The position numbers and the translations under genes are program-made. A stretch of 64,000 nt of DNA from CAWKEY01 sp963848675 (GTDB taxonomy: Bacteria > Pseudomonadota > Gammaproteobacteria > Methylococcales > Methylomonadaceae): contig CAWKEY010000044.1 of NCBI GenBank assembly GCA_963848675.1, positions 248,001 to 312,000 on the forward strand, read 5' to 3'. This document shows, piece after piece, positions 18,596 through 27,312 of this stretch. The notes beneath the pieces are model-generated. The model was not told the origin of the DNA, did no database searches, and saw only the letters and a list, made by a program, of their open reading frames with translations. Numbering within the stretch: position 1 is the first letter of the stretch; the number at the start of each line of letters is the position of its first letter.

Positions 18596-19045
18596 TTACT
18601 GGTAGGTATGGCCTTGATGCTCGATCCAGCCAGCGCTATGTGAGCCATTCGGGTCATGATGGGTCCAGTGCATAAGCCCGCCTTTTTCATTCCATTCATA
18701 TTCGCCATAAAAGCTGACGCTATCACCCTCGTGTAGCTGGGCAACTCTCGGCGCCAAATCGATATTATGGGCGACCAGAAGCGTCTGGCCTGACTGGAGA
18801 CGGACGAGGAATCTCTGATGCCTGCTGCCTTTATTGTCGTCCGGTAACAGCTTCACAACCGATCCACGCCCCCGAAGTTGAAGCTGACTTGCCCGGTTTT
18901 GGTAAGCACTGGCGAATTCTGAATCGCTGTTGCTTGGCTGTTGTGATAAGACCCCAACCTGTGCAGGACTGGACGATGCAAGGTATTGATTAAATGCCGT
19001 GTATCCCGCAACAACAATAACTGCGATGAGCATCAGTTTTTTCAT
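18596..19045 (-). CDS. DUF3465 exported protein
   Basis: A 149-residue protein with an N-terminal membrane or signal segment (MKKLMLIAVIVVAGYTAF) and a small beta-barrel-like domain: GRGSVVKLLPDDNKGSRHQRFLVRL, LLVAHNIDLAPRV, EGDSVSFYGEYEWNEKGGLMHWTHHDP, all typical of DUF3465. The domain resembles an OB-type fold and the family role is unknown. It stands alone on the minus strand about 190 nt from its neighbour. Confidence 0.85.
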   Translation of the reverse strand: MKKLMLIAVIVVAGYTAFNQYLASSSPAQVGVLSQQPSNSDSEFASAYQNRASQLQLRGRGSVVKLLPDDNKGSRHQRFLVRLQSGQTLLVAHNIDLAPRVAQLHEGDSVSFYGEYEWNEKGGLMHWTHHDPNGSHSAGWIEHQGHTYQ

Positions 19046-19153
19046 ACTATCCCTGTAATGACAGTGACATTAAAAGACATCGAGGGCGACACCCTGTTTA
19101 CGCAGGAAATTACGCCTGCTCTGGTTTGAGCAAGGTTTAGTTGATCAACCCTG

Positions 19154-20683
19154 CTACACCCACTCCAGGCGATACAGGTCATGCCGCCGGTTGGCAAGAT
19201 TCTGCGCTGCACCGCGGGTGCGAACCTGTTTTAATAAATCCAGGTTAACATCGGCAATCAGCGTCATCTCGGTATTGGGCGTGGCTTCCGCCAATATGGC
19301 ATCATGTGGAAAAGAAAAATCACTGGGACAAAAAATAGCCGCTTGCGCATATTGTATGTCCATATTCTCGGCATGCGGTAAATTTCCGACACTGCCGGTA
19401 ATCGCCACAAAGCATTCATTTTCTATGGCACGCGCATGTGCACAATAACGCACCCGCTGGTAAGCATTTTTGGTGTCGGTCCAGAAGGGCACAAAAAGAA
19501 TTTGCGCGCCTTGAATAGTCGCCAAACGCGCAAGTTCGGGGAATTCAGAATCGTAACAAATTAATACCGCAATCTTGCCGCAATCGGTATCGAACACTTT
19601 TAACGCATCGCCGCCCTGCACGCCCCAACAGCTGACTTCATCAATAGTGACGTGAATTTTGTACTGCGCCTCAAACGTACCGTCACGCCTGAGCAGCCAG
19701 GACACGTTATAGAGCTCGTGGGCACTGTATTCCGGTAAAGAACCGGCAATAATATTGATATTGTAGGACATGGCCATCTCCAACAAGCCATTCCGGATTT
19801 CACTACTAAATCCTGCCAAGGCACGAATCGCATCGGGCGGGTTTTTATCATTAAACAGCCCCATTAGCGGCGCGCTCATATACTCGGGAAAAAGTACAAA
19901 GTCGGCCTGGTATCCCGCCACCGCATCAATAAAAAATTCGGCGTGCTTGAGCAACTCCTCGACACTGGTCAAGGTTCGCATCTGCCACTGCACAACGCCC
20001 AAGCGGATTATACTCTTGGGTGCTCCAATGGAAGGTGCTTTGTCGACGTAATCAAGGTTTACCCATTCCAAAAGCGTCGCGTAACCCTGGGAATCGGCGT
20101 CTACCGGAAGATAGCCGGTTAACAGCTTCCGCACATGGAAACCGTTAGCCAGCTGAAATGACAGAACCGGATCAAAGATCTCGCGGTTTTTAACCTCTTC
20201 GATATAGCGCACGGGACTTAAACTATCGGCATATTCGGAATAGCCGGGAATCCGTCCACCGGCAATAAACCGGCGCAGATTCAGATTCCGGCACAGTTCC
20301 TTGCGCGCATCGTACAATCTTCTCCCCAGGCGCAAGCCCCGGTACTTGGGATGCACAAAAATATCAACCCCATACAATGTGTCACCGTGCGGGTCATGAT
20401 GAGTCAAATAGCCATCACCGGTAATTTGAGCATAGGTGTGGTTATCACCAAAGCGGGCATAATCGACGATCATCGACAAGGCGGCGGCCACCAACTGGCC
20501 ATTATCTTCAATGACTATCTGCCCTTGAGGAAAACGGGCAAGCTGTGCGGCATACTGGTCCTGCTTCCAGGCGCCGCCCAAATTACCGTAAACATGCTCC
20601 ATTAAAATCGCAATATTATCGTAATCATCCAGCGTCAGATGCCGCAGTAGAAGCTTGTGTTTTTTAATTCTGGCTTTTTTCAT
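19154..20683 (-). CDS. Bifunctional GNAT acetyltransferase / carbon-nitrogen hydrolase
   Basis: A 509-residue two-domain protein. Residues about 1-215 form a GNAT domain (YGVDIFVHPKYRGLRLGRRLYDARKEL is the acetyl-CoA pocket). Residues about 225-509 form a nitrilase-superfamily amidase with Glu in LFPEYMS, Lys in QYKIHVTIDE and the nucleophile Cys in ILICYDSEFPELA. Such fusions are widespread in proteobacteria, but substrates are not established; a linked acylation and amide hydrolysis of one metabolite is plausible. It ends in the usual helix with LYRLEWV. It appears monocistronic. Confidence 0.92.
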   Translation of the reverse strand: MKKARIKKHKLLLRHLTLDDYDNIAILMEHVYGNLGGAWKQDQYAAQLARFPQGQIVIEDNGQLVAAALSMIVDYARFGDNHTYAQITGDGYLTHHDPHGDTLYGVDIFVHPKYRGLRLGRRLYDARKELCRNLNLRRFIAGGRIPGYSEYADSLSPVRYIEEVKNREIFDPVLSFQLANGFHVRKLLTGYLPVDADSQGYATLLEWVNLDYVDKAPSIGAPKSIIRLGVVQWQMRTLTSVEELLKHAEFFIDAVAGYQADFVLFPEYMSAPLMGLFNDKNPPDAIRALAGFSSEIRNGLLEMAMSYNINIIAGSLPEYSAHELYNVSWLLRRDGTFEAQYKIHVTIDEVSCWGVQGGDALKVFDTDCGKIAVLICYDSEFPELARLATIQGAQILFVPFWTDTKNAYQRVRYCAHARAIENECFVAITGSVGNLPHAENMDIQYAQAAIFCPSDFSFPHDAILAEATPNTEMTLIADVNLDLLKQVRTRGAAQNLANRRHDLYRLEWV

Positions 20684-20803
20684 AACCCAAAAGTATAACG
20701 CTGTATTTTGACAACTTTGTTACATTGCGAGAAAGGCGTTTACGCATTTAAGAATTGCCGGCACTTATTTCTGCAGATATTGAAGGTAACGGCATCTGTC
20801 CCG

Positions 20804-21238
20804 CTATTTTTTTGAAGTACTGGGGCGGCCTGTTTTGACTTTTTCTACTTCCTCAACCGCTTGCTTAAGTTCGTCCAGGTTTAATTTGCTCAGCACATGA
20901 AGTCCTGCGCGGAGAATTTCGCTTTTTTTGACATGAACGCCTGTGGCCAAGCAGGTTTTCTTGAGTTCCGAAATTTTCAGGTAGTCCTGCTCTGGAAATG
21001 AAAAGCTATCCCTGATCACTTTCACTTTGGCGATTTTTCCTCTTTTAGCAGAAGCCTTTAATTCCTCTGCAACCGCCTCGGTAGTTTCTTTATTATCGGC
21101 AATTGCACCTGCTTCCATTATCAATGGCTTTTTAGTGCTTTTTTGAATGCCTTTTTTTCTTGTTGAAGGCCCAACAAGCGCTTGATTTTCTTTTGATTCC
21201 GGTGCTTGTGTTGATGATTTTTGTTTTGCGGTATTCAT
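20804..21238 (-). CDS. Small basic protein with ribbon-helix-helix-like C-terminal domain
   Basis: A 144-residue protein not matched to a named family. The first 65 residues are Lys/Ser/Glu-rich and low in complexity. The rest (RDSFSFPEQDYLKISELKKTC, then GVHVKKSEILRAGLHVLSKL) follows the beta-strand, helix, turn, 'KSE-hh-R-A-G-hh-h-L' pattern of ribbon-helix-helix DNA-binding proteins, ending in a basic tail (GRPSTSKK). It is thus probably a DNA-binding protein with a disordered arm. A perfect 16-bp palindrome lies 27-42 nt before the start, a good candidate for autoregulation. Confidence 0.6.
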   Translation of the reverse strand: MNTAKQKSSTQAPESKENQALVGPSTRKKGIQKSTKKPLIMEAGAIADNKETTEAVAEELKASAKRGKIAKVKVIRDSFSFPEQDYLKISELKKTCLATGVHVKKSEILRAGLHVLSKLNLDELKQAVEEVEKVKTGRPSTSKK

Positions 21239-21264
21239 AAGAACAGGACTTTTTTAACTAAAAG

Positions 21265-21280
21265 AACAGTATATACTGTT
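21265..21280. promoter_or_regulatory. Perfect 16-bp palindrome upstream of the ribbon-helix-helix gene
   Basis: AACAGTATATACTGTT equals its own reverse complement. It overlaps a possible -10 (TATACT) of the gene that starts at 21238. It is not a LexA box, which has CTGT-N8-ACAG in the opposite arrangement. Confidence 0.5.
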
Positions 21281-21469
21281 TTATAGTTTTCGCTATCTCT
21301 TTTAAAACAATATCTTGTGTAGATCCGGGCCCTGGATCAACAACCCGCGGCGAAAGCAACAGCCCAAATCATGTCCGCTAATTTGGTAGTTCCAGCCTGT
21401 TGTTAGCGCCTCTTCCTGAGCCTAAACAGGCAGAAATCATTTTCGTAAATGCAAGTGTTCAGGGGGGGC

Positions 21470-23677
21470 TCAACCGGTATTCAAATTGATGCCATTGCTT
21501 ATTTTTCGCTTGGCCTTTTTGTGTTTTTTGCCCGATTCAGCTTGCTTTAGACGTTTGCTGGCGAGTTCGATCAGGGTTTCCTGAACACCTGTTTCATGCT
21601 GCCTGGTTTTTGGGCGGCGTTGAATATAACTGCCGTCTGCCTGCATTTCCCAAACGCTGCGCTGATTGTTTAACTGTTCGCTGAGAATTTCCCGGAGAAT
21701 GGTCTGAAGTTCGGGTTTTTTTACCGGCGTCAGCACCTCTACCCGGCTTTCCAGGTTGCGCTTCATAAAGTCTGCCGAGCCGATAAAATATTCTTCTTCG
21801 CCACCGTTTTGGAAGTACACAATCCGGGCATGTTCCAGGAAGCGGCCGATAATACTGATGACTTGAACGGTTTCAGATAAGCCGGGAATGCCCGGACGCA
21901 AACGGCAGGTATCGCGAATAATCAGATCTACCTTGACGCCCGCTTGAGCAGCGCGGTATAGCGCTGCGGTTATATCGGCATCTTCCAGTGCATTCATTTT
22001 AAACTGGATCAGCCCCGGCATTTTTGCCGTATGTTTGACGATTTCGCGTTCAATTTTGTCCAGCAAGCTGGACTTTAAAACCTTGGGCGCTATCAGCAAA
22101 TTCTGATAATTGCGTTTCGGAACCAGGCCGGTGGTCAGGAAATTGAATAATTCGGTCAGCTCTCCCCCTATAGCCGGATCGCAGGTCAGAATGCCGAGAT
22201 CGGTATACAGCCGCGCGGTGCCGGCATGATAATTACCGGTGCCGATATGGGCATAGCGGCGCAGACCATTGAAATCCTGGCGCACGATATATATGACTTT
22301 GCTGTGAGTTTTTAAGCCGACCACCCCGTAGGTCACATGAATGCCGGCTTGCTCCATGCGATGCGCCCATTTGATATTGGCCGATTCATCGAAGCGCGCC
22401 TTCAGTTCCACCACAACCGTGACCTGTTTGCCGTTTAAGGCGGCATCGATCAGATACTGAATTATTTTGGTGCCTGCCGAAGTCCGGTAGAGAGTCATTT
22501 TGATCGCCTGTACATTCGGATCACGGCTGGCTTCTTTCACAAAACGCTCGACCGTGGTGACGAACGATTCGTAAGGATGCTGCAAGAGGATGGTGCCCTG
22601 CTCGCGTATGGCATGAAAAATATTGGTAGCGCTGGCCAGCTTGGGATGGTCGCAGGGATGATGCGGCGGGTCGAGTAAATCAGGCCGGTCTATGCCGGCA
22701 ATCTGAAACAGATCGGACATTGCCAGGCGTTGATTGACCGCGAACACATCCTGCTCCTCGTTTAAACCCAATTCGGCGGCCAGCATGCCGCTTTGTAATT
22801 TGCCTATGGTCGCCGACACCTCAAGACGCACCACGGAAGCGAATTTGCGCTCGCGTAATTCGGATTCGATCATTTGCAGCAAGTCATCGGCCTGCTCCTC
22901 ATTTTTTTCGGTAATCGCATTTCGGGTGACCCGGAATAGCTCACAAAAGGCGATATTCATGCCGGGAAACAACAGGTCCAGGTGATTGGCGATCAAATCG
23001 CCCAAGGCAATATAGAGATGCTCGTCGCCAACCTGTATAAAACGGGGAATACTCGGGCTGACCGGTACCTTAATACGCACCAGGGTCATTTCTTCAGGTT
23101 CTGCCGCATAGACGCCGGCCAGTAGATTCAGTGACAGGTTGGAGATAAACGGAAACGGGTGAGCGGGGTCAATGGCCTGCGGCGTTACCAGCGGAAAAAT
23201 ATTCTGAATGTAATATTCCCGCATTTTTTGCTGTTGGGCGGGCGACAGTTCCCGGAAAGGCACAATACGAATGTTTTGTTGTTCAAGTAATTCGGTCACT
23301 TGTACGAGTAAATCCTGCTTTTTCGCTTCGATTTCACGGACTACGGCATAGCATTCGCTGATTTGCTGCTTTGGGCTGCGGCCGTCGACGCTGAGTTCGC
23401 TGATGCCGGCACCCACCTGTTGTTTAAGGCCGCCAATCCGCTTCATAAAAAACTCATCCAGATTGGAACTGACGATGGCCAGAAATTTAACGCGTTCCAA
23501 CAACGGGGTGCGTTCATCCTCTGCCTCGTGTAAGACCCGTTTATTGAACTCCAGCCAGGTCAACTCCCGATTGAGATACCATTGCGGATCAGCCAAGTCG
23601 AAATTGACAGTTACCGGCATTACGTTGTGGCTATTATCTGTTGCAGGAGTTTGGCTGATCATGACTTGTGAATTCAT
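21470..23677 (-). CDS. ppk: Polyphosphate kinase 1
   Basis: A 735-residue PPK1 that makes long-chain polyphosphate from ATP. N-terminal segment YLNRELTWLEFNKRVLHEAEDE, EFFMKRIGGLKQQ and the two active-site histidines: His458 (LKTHSKV, the autophosphorylated residue) and His477 (HIGTGNYH), 19 apart as in E. coli (435/454). The C-terminal phospholipase-D-like part (RDTCRLRPGIPGLS, YFIGSADFMKRNLESRVEVL) is complete, with a basic Lys-rich tail (GKKHKKAKRK). Its gene is single and flanked by an IS cluster upstream of the start; no phoU or ppx is adjacent. Confidence 0.97.
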   Translation of the reverse strand: MNSQVMISQTPATDNSHNVMPVTVNFDLADPQWYLNRELTWLEFNKRVLHEAEDERTPLLERVKFLAIVSSNLDEFFMKRIGGLKQQVGAGISELSVDGRSPKQQISECYAVVREIEAKKQDLLVQVTELLEQQNIRIVPFRELSPAQQQKMREYYIQNIFPLVTPQAIDPAHPFPFISNLSLNLLAGVYAAEPEEMTLVRIKVPVSPSIPRFIQVGDEHLYIALGDLIANHLDLLFPGMNIAFCELFRVTRNAITEKNEEQADDLLQMIESELRERKFASVVRLEVSATIGKLQSGMLAAELGLNEEQDVFAVNQRLAMSDLFQIAGIDRPDLLDPPHHPCDHPKLASATNIFHAIREQGTILLQHPYESFVTTVERFVKEASRDPNVQAIKMTLYRTSAGTKIIQYLIDAALNGKQVTVVVELKARFDESANIKWAHRMEQAGIHVTYGVVGLKTHSKVIYIVRQDFNGLRRYAHIGTGNYHAGTARLYTDLGILTCDPAIGGELTELFNFLTTGLVPKRNYQNLLIAPKVLKSSLLDKIEREIVKHTAKMPGLIQFKMNALEDADITAALYRAAQAGVKVDLIIRDTCRLRPGIPGLSETVQVISIIGRFLEHARIVYFQNGGEEEYFIGSADFMKRNLESRVEVLTPVKKPELQTILREILSEQLNNQRSVWEMQADGSYIQRRPKTRQHETGVQETLIELASKRLKQAESGKKHKKAKRKISNGINLNTG

Positions 23678-23919
23678 CTTTTTAGGTTGACTAGAGGGTT
23701 GAAAAAGTGTGCGGCAAGGATATTGGCATCAGAGGCCAGCTCAGGAAGTTCAATCCCTTGCCGACAATCGTGCCCATGTGTCATTAAGCTTAGCTTAAAA
23801 ATGCTGCGTTTCGAAAGGCCGAGCCTATATTATCAGACGATATTTTTAACATTCAGCCTAGCGGGGGGCGTTGTTGAATAAATCAAAATTTAGCAAAAAC
23901 TCCCCATTTCCAACGTTAG

Positions 23920-24500
23920 TTAGATTTTTATGGACACAGGCATGCCCAGATTAGTCATTCTATTGAGGGCAACCGAACTGATCCATGCTTCCGTTTTTTG
24001 CTGGGGTAAAGCACGCGCTTTCATGGTGTTGCCGAAAATTCGCTTATAACGTTGCATGGCAAGTTCAACATGGTTGCGCAGGTTATAGCCTGTCTTTTGC
24101 TGCCATGCGATTCGCCCTTGCTGTGCAATAATTTGAATATGTTGGTCTCGTTGTGTATCGCCAGTGCTTGAAACAACGGCCGTCTTATGTGGAGGAATGA
24201 CTAGCTGAGCATCAGGTTGCTTGTCTAAAACAGCTTGGGAAACGGGTTCTCCATCGTAGGCGCGGTCACCCATGAAGGTATCGAAAGGACTGGTGATTTG
24301 GGCGAGCAAATCCGGAACTGCAGTGGGATCGCCCACTTCTGGCGTAGTCAGTTCGCACGCCAGAACTTGATGCTTTTCATCGATCGCAAGATGTAATTTG
24401 CGCCAAGTACGCCGGGCAGGAACATCGTGCTTTTCCTGATGCCATTCGTCTTTTCCGTAGACTTTGAGTCCTGTGGAATCAACAATCACTAGACTACCTG
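23920..24500 (-). pseudogene. IS5-family transposase, C-terminal fragment
   Basis: Conserved DDE transposase sequence begins at about GSLVIVDSTGLKVYG and runs to the stop at 23920: first Asp in IVDSTG, second Asp in GDRAYDG, Glu in RNHVELAMQRYKRIFG, plus RRTWRKLHLAIDEKH. Roughly the first third of the protein is missing; upstream of about 24497 the frame runs into the inverse frame of a different IS, so the open frame to 24615 is chimeric. It cannot encode an active transposase. Confidence 0.85.
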
Positions 24501-24884
24501 GTGGCGAGATTGTCCTTGAGCGTCTGCAGGGAGAATATCTTGTCGTCCCATTCGGCAATGCCAAGGACGAGCCGCAGGGTGCGGTGCTGGTTGGCCAACT
24601 CGGGGAGGCGGTCAAAGTCGGCGTTCAGGCACAGGCGCAAGCAGCCCAGCACCAGGATGGTCCATTGGTTCATGCCGGGGCAGCCCAACTCGGCGGAGAC
24701 CACTTTGGCCTGGCCATCGACGACTTGCGTCGGCAGGATGTCCTTGATGATCTCGAAGACCTTGTCCCGCAAGCCATCGCTGCAATAAAGGTGCTGGAGG
24801 CCGAGCAGGATCAGGGGGATGTCGTCCCGCGAGCGCACGTCGATCTGGATGTCGGCGAAGTCGACTTGGGAAGGTGTCTCTCAT
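24494..24884 (-). pseudogene. ISNCY-type transposase, N-terminal fragment with a frameshift
   Basis: Starting with ATG 24884 (MRDT), the reading shifts frame within the first ten codons and then continues as VDFADIQIDVRSRDDIPLILLGLQHLY, GCPGMNQWTILVLGCLRL, NADFDRLPELANQHRTLR, the typical N-terminal part of ISNCY transposases. It stops at 24494, at the joint with the IS5 fragment, after about 120 of the usual 400 or more residues. Its GC content is visibly higher than that of the surroundings, pointing to a foreign source. Confidence 0.75.
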
Positions 24885-25039
24885 GAGTTTTCCCTGAGTT
24901 TTGGGTGGTTTGGCAGGGCCTGCCCTGTTGGTTTTGGCGGGACGTTTTCTATTGTTATTGTTTTTCAATGGCTTGAAGGTTTTGGCCCGGCGCCGCTGGT
25001 TGGGTGCGGCCATCATCTCCACATTGATATTGTACTACA

Positions 25040-25620
25040 AGCTATTGTTATATAATAGCTATTTTACTTATCGGTCAGGCACTATCTATGATTTTTTGAC
25101 GTATGATATTGCTCTGAACTGAAAAGGAGAAGGGCTTATGGAAGTCATACTGTTTTTAAAATTCAATATCATTTTGTATTTGTCACGAAATATCATTACA
25201 AAGTGTTGAAAGGTGACGTTGGTTTGAAAGTTCGTGAACTGATTAGGCAGACCTGTGAAGCCTTTGAGATAGAAATTCTGAAAGGAGTTGTGACCCAGGA
25301 TCATGTCCATATTTTGGTTTCTGCGCTAGCCAATCTGGCGCCGAGCGAAATTATGAGGCGAATTAAAGGAAGAAGTTCGATGAAGCTGTTCGAGAGATTT
25401 CCTGATTTGAAAAAAAACGCTATTGGGGACGTCATTTCTGGGCACGAGGTTACTTTTGTGTAACTTCTGGTGAATTGACAGAAGAAATGATAAAAAATTA
25501 TCTGGAACATCATTTTGAACCCAAAGACGATGATAATTTTAGGACAGAAACATGAGCCGGTCTTATGACCCGTATCCGGACTTTAGTCCATCATACGAAC
25601 CCACCAGCTTTAGCTGGTGG
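25040..25620 (+). mobile_element. IS200/IS605-type element with both end hairpins
   Basis: A left hairpin AGCTATT-N7-AATAGCT (25040-25060), a tnpA frame (about 25107-25555) and a right-end hairpin CCACCAGC-TTTA-GCTGGTGG (25601-25620) make up an element of about 580 nt. Subterminal hairpins in place of inverted repeats are the hallmark of this single-strand-transposing family. An additional short hairpin GGACT-TT-AGTCC lies at 25578-25589. Confidence 0.7.
25107..25555 (+). pseudogene. IS200/IS605 Y1 transposase (TnpA), frameshifted
   Basis: Sequence GSHTVFKIQYHFVFVTKYHYKVL, then GDVGLKVRELIRQTC and the HUH motif DHVHILV mark a Y1 transposase. In an eight-A run at 25409-25418 the frame breaks; reading one base back restores KKRYWGRHFWARGYFCVTSG and the catalytic Tyr in MIKNYLEHHFEP before the stop at 25555. 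No standard start codon precedes the conserved N-terminus, so the gene seems doubly damaged unless slippage at the A-run and an unusual start are used. Confidence 0.75.
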
Positions 25621-25641
25621 TTGTTTAGTCAACAACGCCGC

Positions 25642-25858
25642 GTTAGGTCGCTTGCCAAAAAAATTCACGAGTCGATACGAGTTGATTAATGAGTTTCGCG
25701 CCAAGTTCAGATGGGCTGAGAGGCATGGCTTGAAAAGCACGTAGTCAATCCCATCGTTCGGAACAAATTAAGCTATGCTACAAATAACCAACAAACGCTT
25801 CATGACTTTGTTCAGTTCATATAGATTGCCCAAACGCGCGGCGTTAGAACATCTGCTA
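25642..25858. other. Spacer right of the IS cluster, no gene recognised
   Basis: No open frame with coding character, promoter or repeat was recognised here. A short frame (about 25682-25742) ends ...FRWAERHGLKST but is too short to assign. Confidence 0.4.
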
Positions 25859-26287
25859 TCAGTCCAGCCATTCAATAATATGATCCTCCAGATCCTCCAC
25901 TTCAGATTCTTTCATCGCATAGCTGCTGATTGAAACGCCGGCTTCTTTAACGCTTTCCGGGCCGCCCGTTATCAGCGGGTGCCAGGAGGGCAGTTCATTG
26001 CCGTCAATCAATAGCCGGTAAGCGCAGGTAGAGGGCAGCCAGGTATATTCGGCGAAGTCGTGCTGCTTCAAGTCTATGCACTCGGGTACCAGTGTAGTGC
26101 GCTCAGCATAGCGGGTGCAGCGGCAAGTATTCAGATCGATGAGATTACAGACCACGCTGGTGAAAAAGATGTCACCGGTGTCTTCATCTTCGAGCTTGTT
26201 CAGGCAGCATTTGCCACAGTTATCACATAAGGACTCCCATTCTGCGGTGGTCATTTCGGCTAAAGTCTTGGTTTTCCAAAAGCTCAT
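25859..26287 (-). CDS. YcgN-family cysteine-cluster protein
   Basis: A 142-residue protein of the YcgN/UPF0260 family with a metal-type cysteine cluster: CDNCGKCCLNK near the N-terminus, VVCNLIDLNTCRCTRY and a further Cys in VPECIDLK and STCAYRLL. The cluster resembles Fe-S or zinc coordination; the function is unknown. The start at ATG 26287 is fixed by a 4-nt ATGA overlap with the stop of the preceding M14 deacylase gene, so the two are translationally coupled. Confidence 0.88.
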   Translation of the reverse strand: MSFWKTKTLAEMTTAEWESLCDNCGKCCLNKLEDEDTGDIFFTSVVCNLIDLNTCRCTRYAERTTLVPECIDLKQHDFAEYTWLPSTCAYRLLIDGNELPSWHPLITGGPESVKEAGVSISSYAMKESEVEDLEDHIIEWLD

Positions 26288-27312
26288 AAATGTATTCTTT
26301 CCATTAAGTAGCAAAGGCAATCCTGTCTGATGACACGCTCATCCAGTGTTAACATGGAGGGCATGGTGTGGCGGTTTATTTGCAGGTCACCGTTTTGAAC
26401 GGTGAAAAAGTCATTAGTGACATCATTGCCGTATTCATCCTGGGCGATGAGCGGCATTTGCTGGCTGTTTTTTGACGTCCCTAGTACGGTTCCCGGGGGT
26501 ATTTCGGTAAAGTTCATGCGCTCAAGGTCATGATTAAGCAGCAAATCAGTATCGGGCTGGGTGAAGCTGAAATTGACCTTTTCATCGATCTTGATCTGGG
26601 CGACGGTATGAAAAAGATCAATATCCTGAGGCAGAATTGGGTGCTGCGGCAGCTCGTTAAGGTGCAGGCAGCTGTTCAGGAATTCGAAGGCGTGTTCAAC
26701 GCCATGTTGTTGCCCTGGGCGGCCGCATTCAAGGGTAACTGCCGGGCATATTTTAGAAAATGCGGCGGATTGAACGCCTTTAGGGCGGATGAAATAGACA
26801 ATCAGCCGCCCAAATAAAGACGCCAATTGCAGGTTGTGGTTATCAAGCTGATTGATGCAGGCGTAATGCGGATTAAGTCCGGTATTGTTGTGGATGTCAA
26901 CACTGGCAAAAACCTGGCGTTTTTTCATCACCGAAACAATTTCTTTGGCCATCTCCGTTTCAGGGCAATCTGCTACTTCGGTACCGGGCCAGATACGATT
27001 ATAATCCGGCTGCTCGTCCAGTCTTCTTAAGCCTTGGCTGGCGGCTTTGATATTGCCCAAAAATACTGACAAGGAACGCGGCAACTCCCGGTTTTGAAAT
27101 TTTTGCAGCAGCCGCTGGACGGCCATGAATCCGGTCGGTTCATTGCCATGCAACAATACCGAGACGAACAGCGGGTCTGCATGTTTGCCTTTTAAATGGA
27201 TCAGGGCCGGTTGCGGCAAAATAGTGTGTAACGCTGTTGAGCTTGCTGTCAGCAGACCTTCAGGCAAGTAGTCCAATTGATTAAGCTGCATTGCGTTCAC
27301 ATCAACTTCCAT
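26284..27312 (-). CDS. Succinylglutamate desuccinylase / aspartoacylase family (M14) protein
   Basis: A 342-residue zinc-dependent N-acyl or amide hydrolase of the AstE/AspA group: HGNEPTG gives the His and Glu zinc ligands, SVDIHNNTG the third ligand and LECGRPGQ the catalytic Glu region. AstE and AspA remove acyl groups from amino acids, but no arginine succinyltransferase genes are near, so the substrate differs. The start overlaps the 3' end of the GCS2 ligase gene by 16 nt and the stop overlaps the YcgN start, forming a three-gene coupled unit. Function with the ligase is inferred below. Confidence 0.85.
   Translation of the reverse strand: MEVDVNAMQLNQLDYLPEGLLTASSTALHTILPQPALIHLKGKHADPLFVSVLLHGNEPTGFMAVQRLLQKFQNRELPRSLSVFLGNIKAASQGLRRLDEQPDYNRIWPGTEVADCPETEMAKEIVSVMKKRQVFASVDIHNNTGLNPHYACINQLDNHNLQLASLFGRLIVYFIRPKGVQSAAFSKICPAVTLECGRPGQQHGVEHAFEFLNSCLHLNELPQHPILPQDIDLFHTVAQIKIDEKVNFSFTQPDTDLLLNHDLERMNFTEIPPGTVLGTSKNSQQMPLIAQDEYGNDVTNDFFTVQNGDLQINRHTMPSMLTLDERVIRQDCLCYLMERIHL

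Larger units (their letters stand above)
23867..25641. mobile_element. Composite remnant: IS5-type ends enclosing ISNCY and IS200/IS605 fragments
   Basis: The left edge GGCGTTGTTGAATAAATC (from 23867) and the right edge, read in reverse, GGCGTTGTTGACTAAAC (25641 back to 25625) share GGCGTTGTTGA, a terminal repeat of IS5-type elements. Between them are the C-terminal part of an IS5 transposase, the N-terminal part of an ISNCY transposase and an IS200-like element. No matching target duplication is seen (CTAG left, TTAG right), and no intact transposase remains. Confidence 0.55.

Noticed and set aside
21265..21280. LexA (SOS) box
   Set aside because: The half-sites are ACAG...CTGT, the reverse of the LexA arrangement CTGT...ACAG.
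24501..24615. N-terminal part of the open frame continuing into the IS5 transposase
   Set aside because: It is the out-of-frame reading of the ISNCY fragment, so the continuous frame is a chance chimera at the IS joint.
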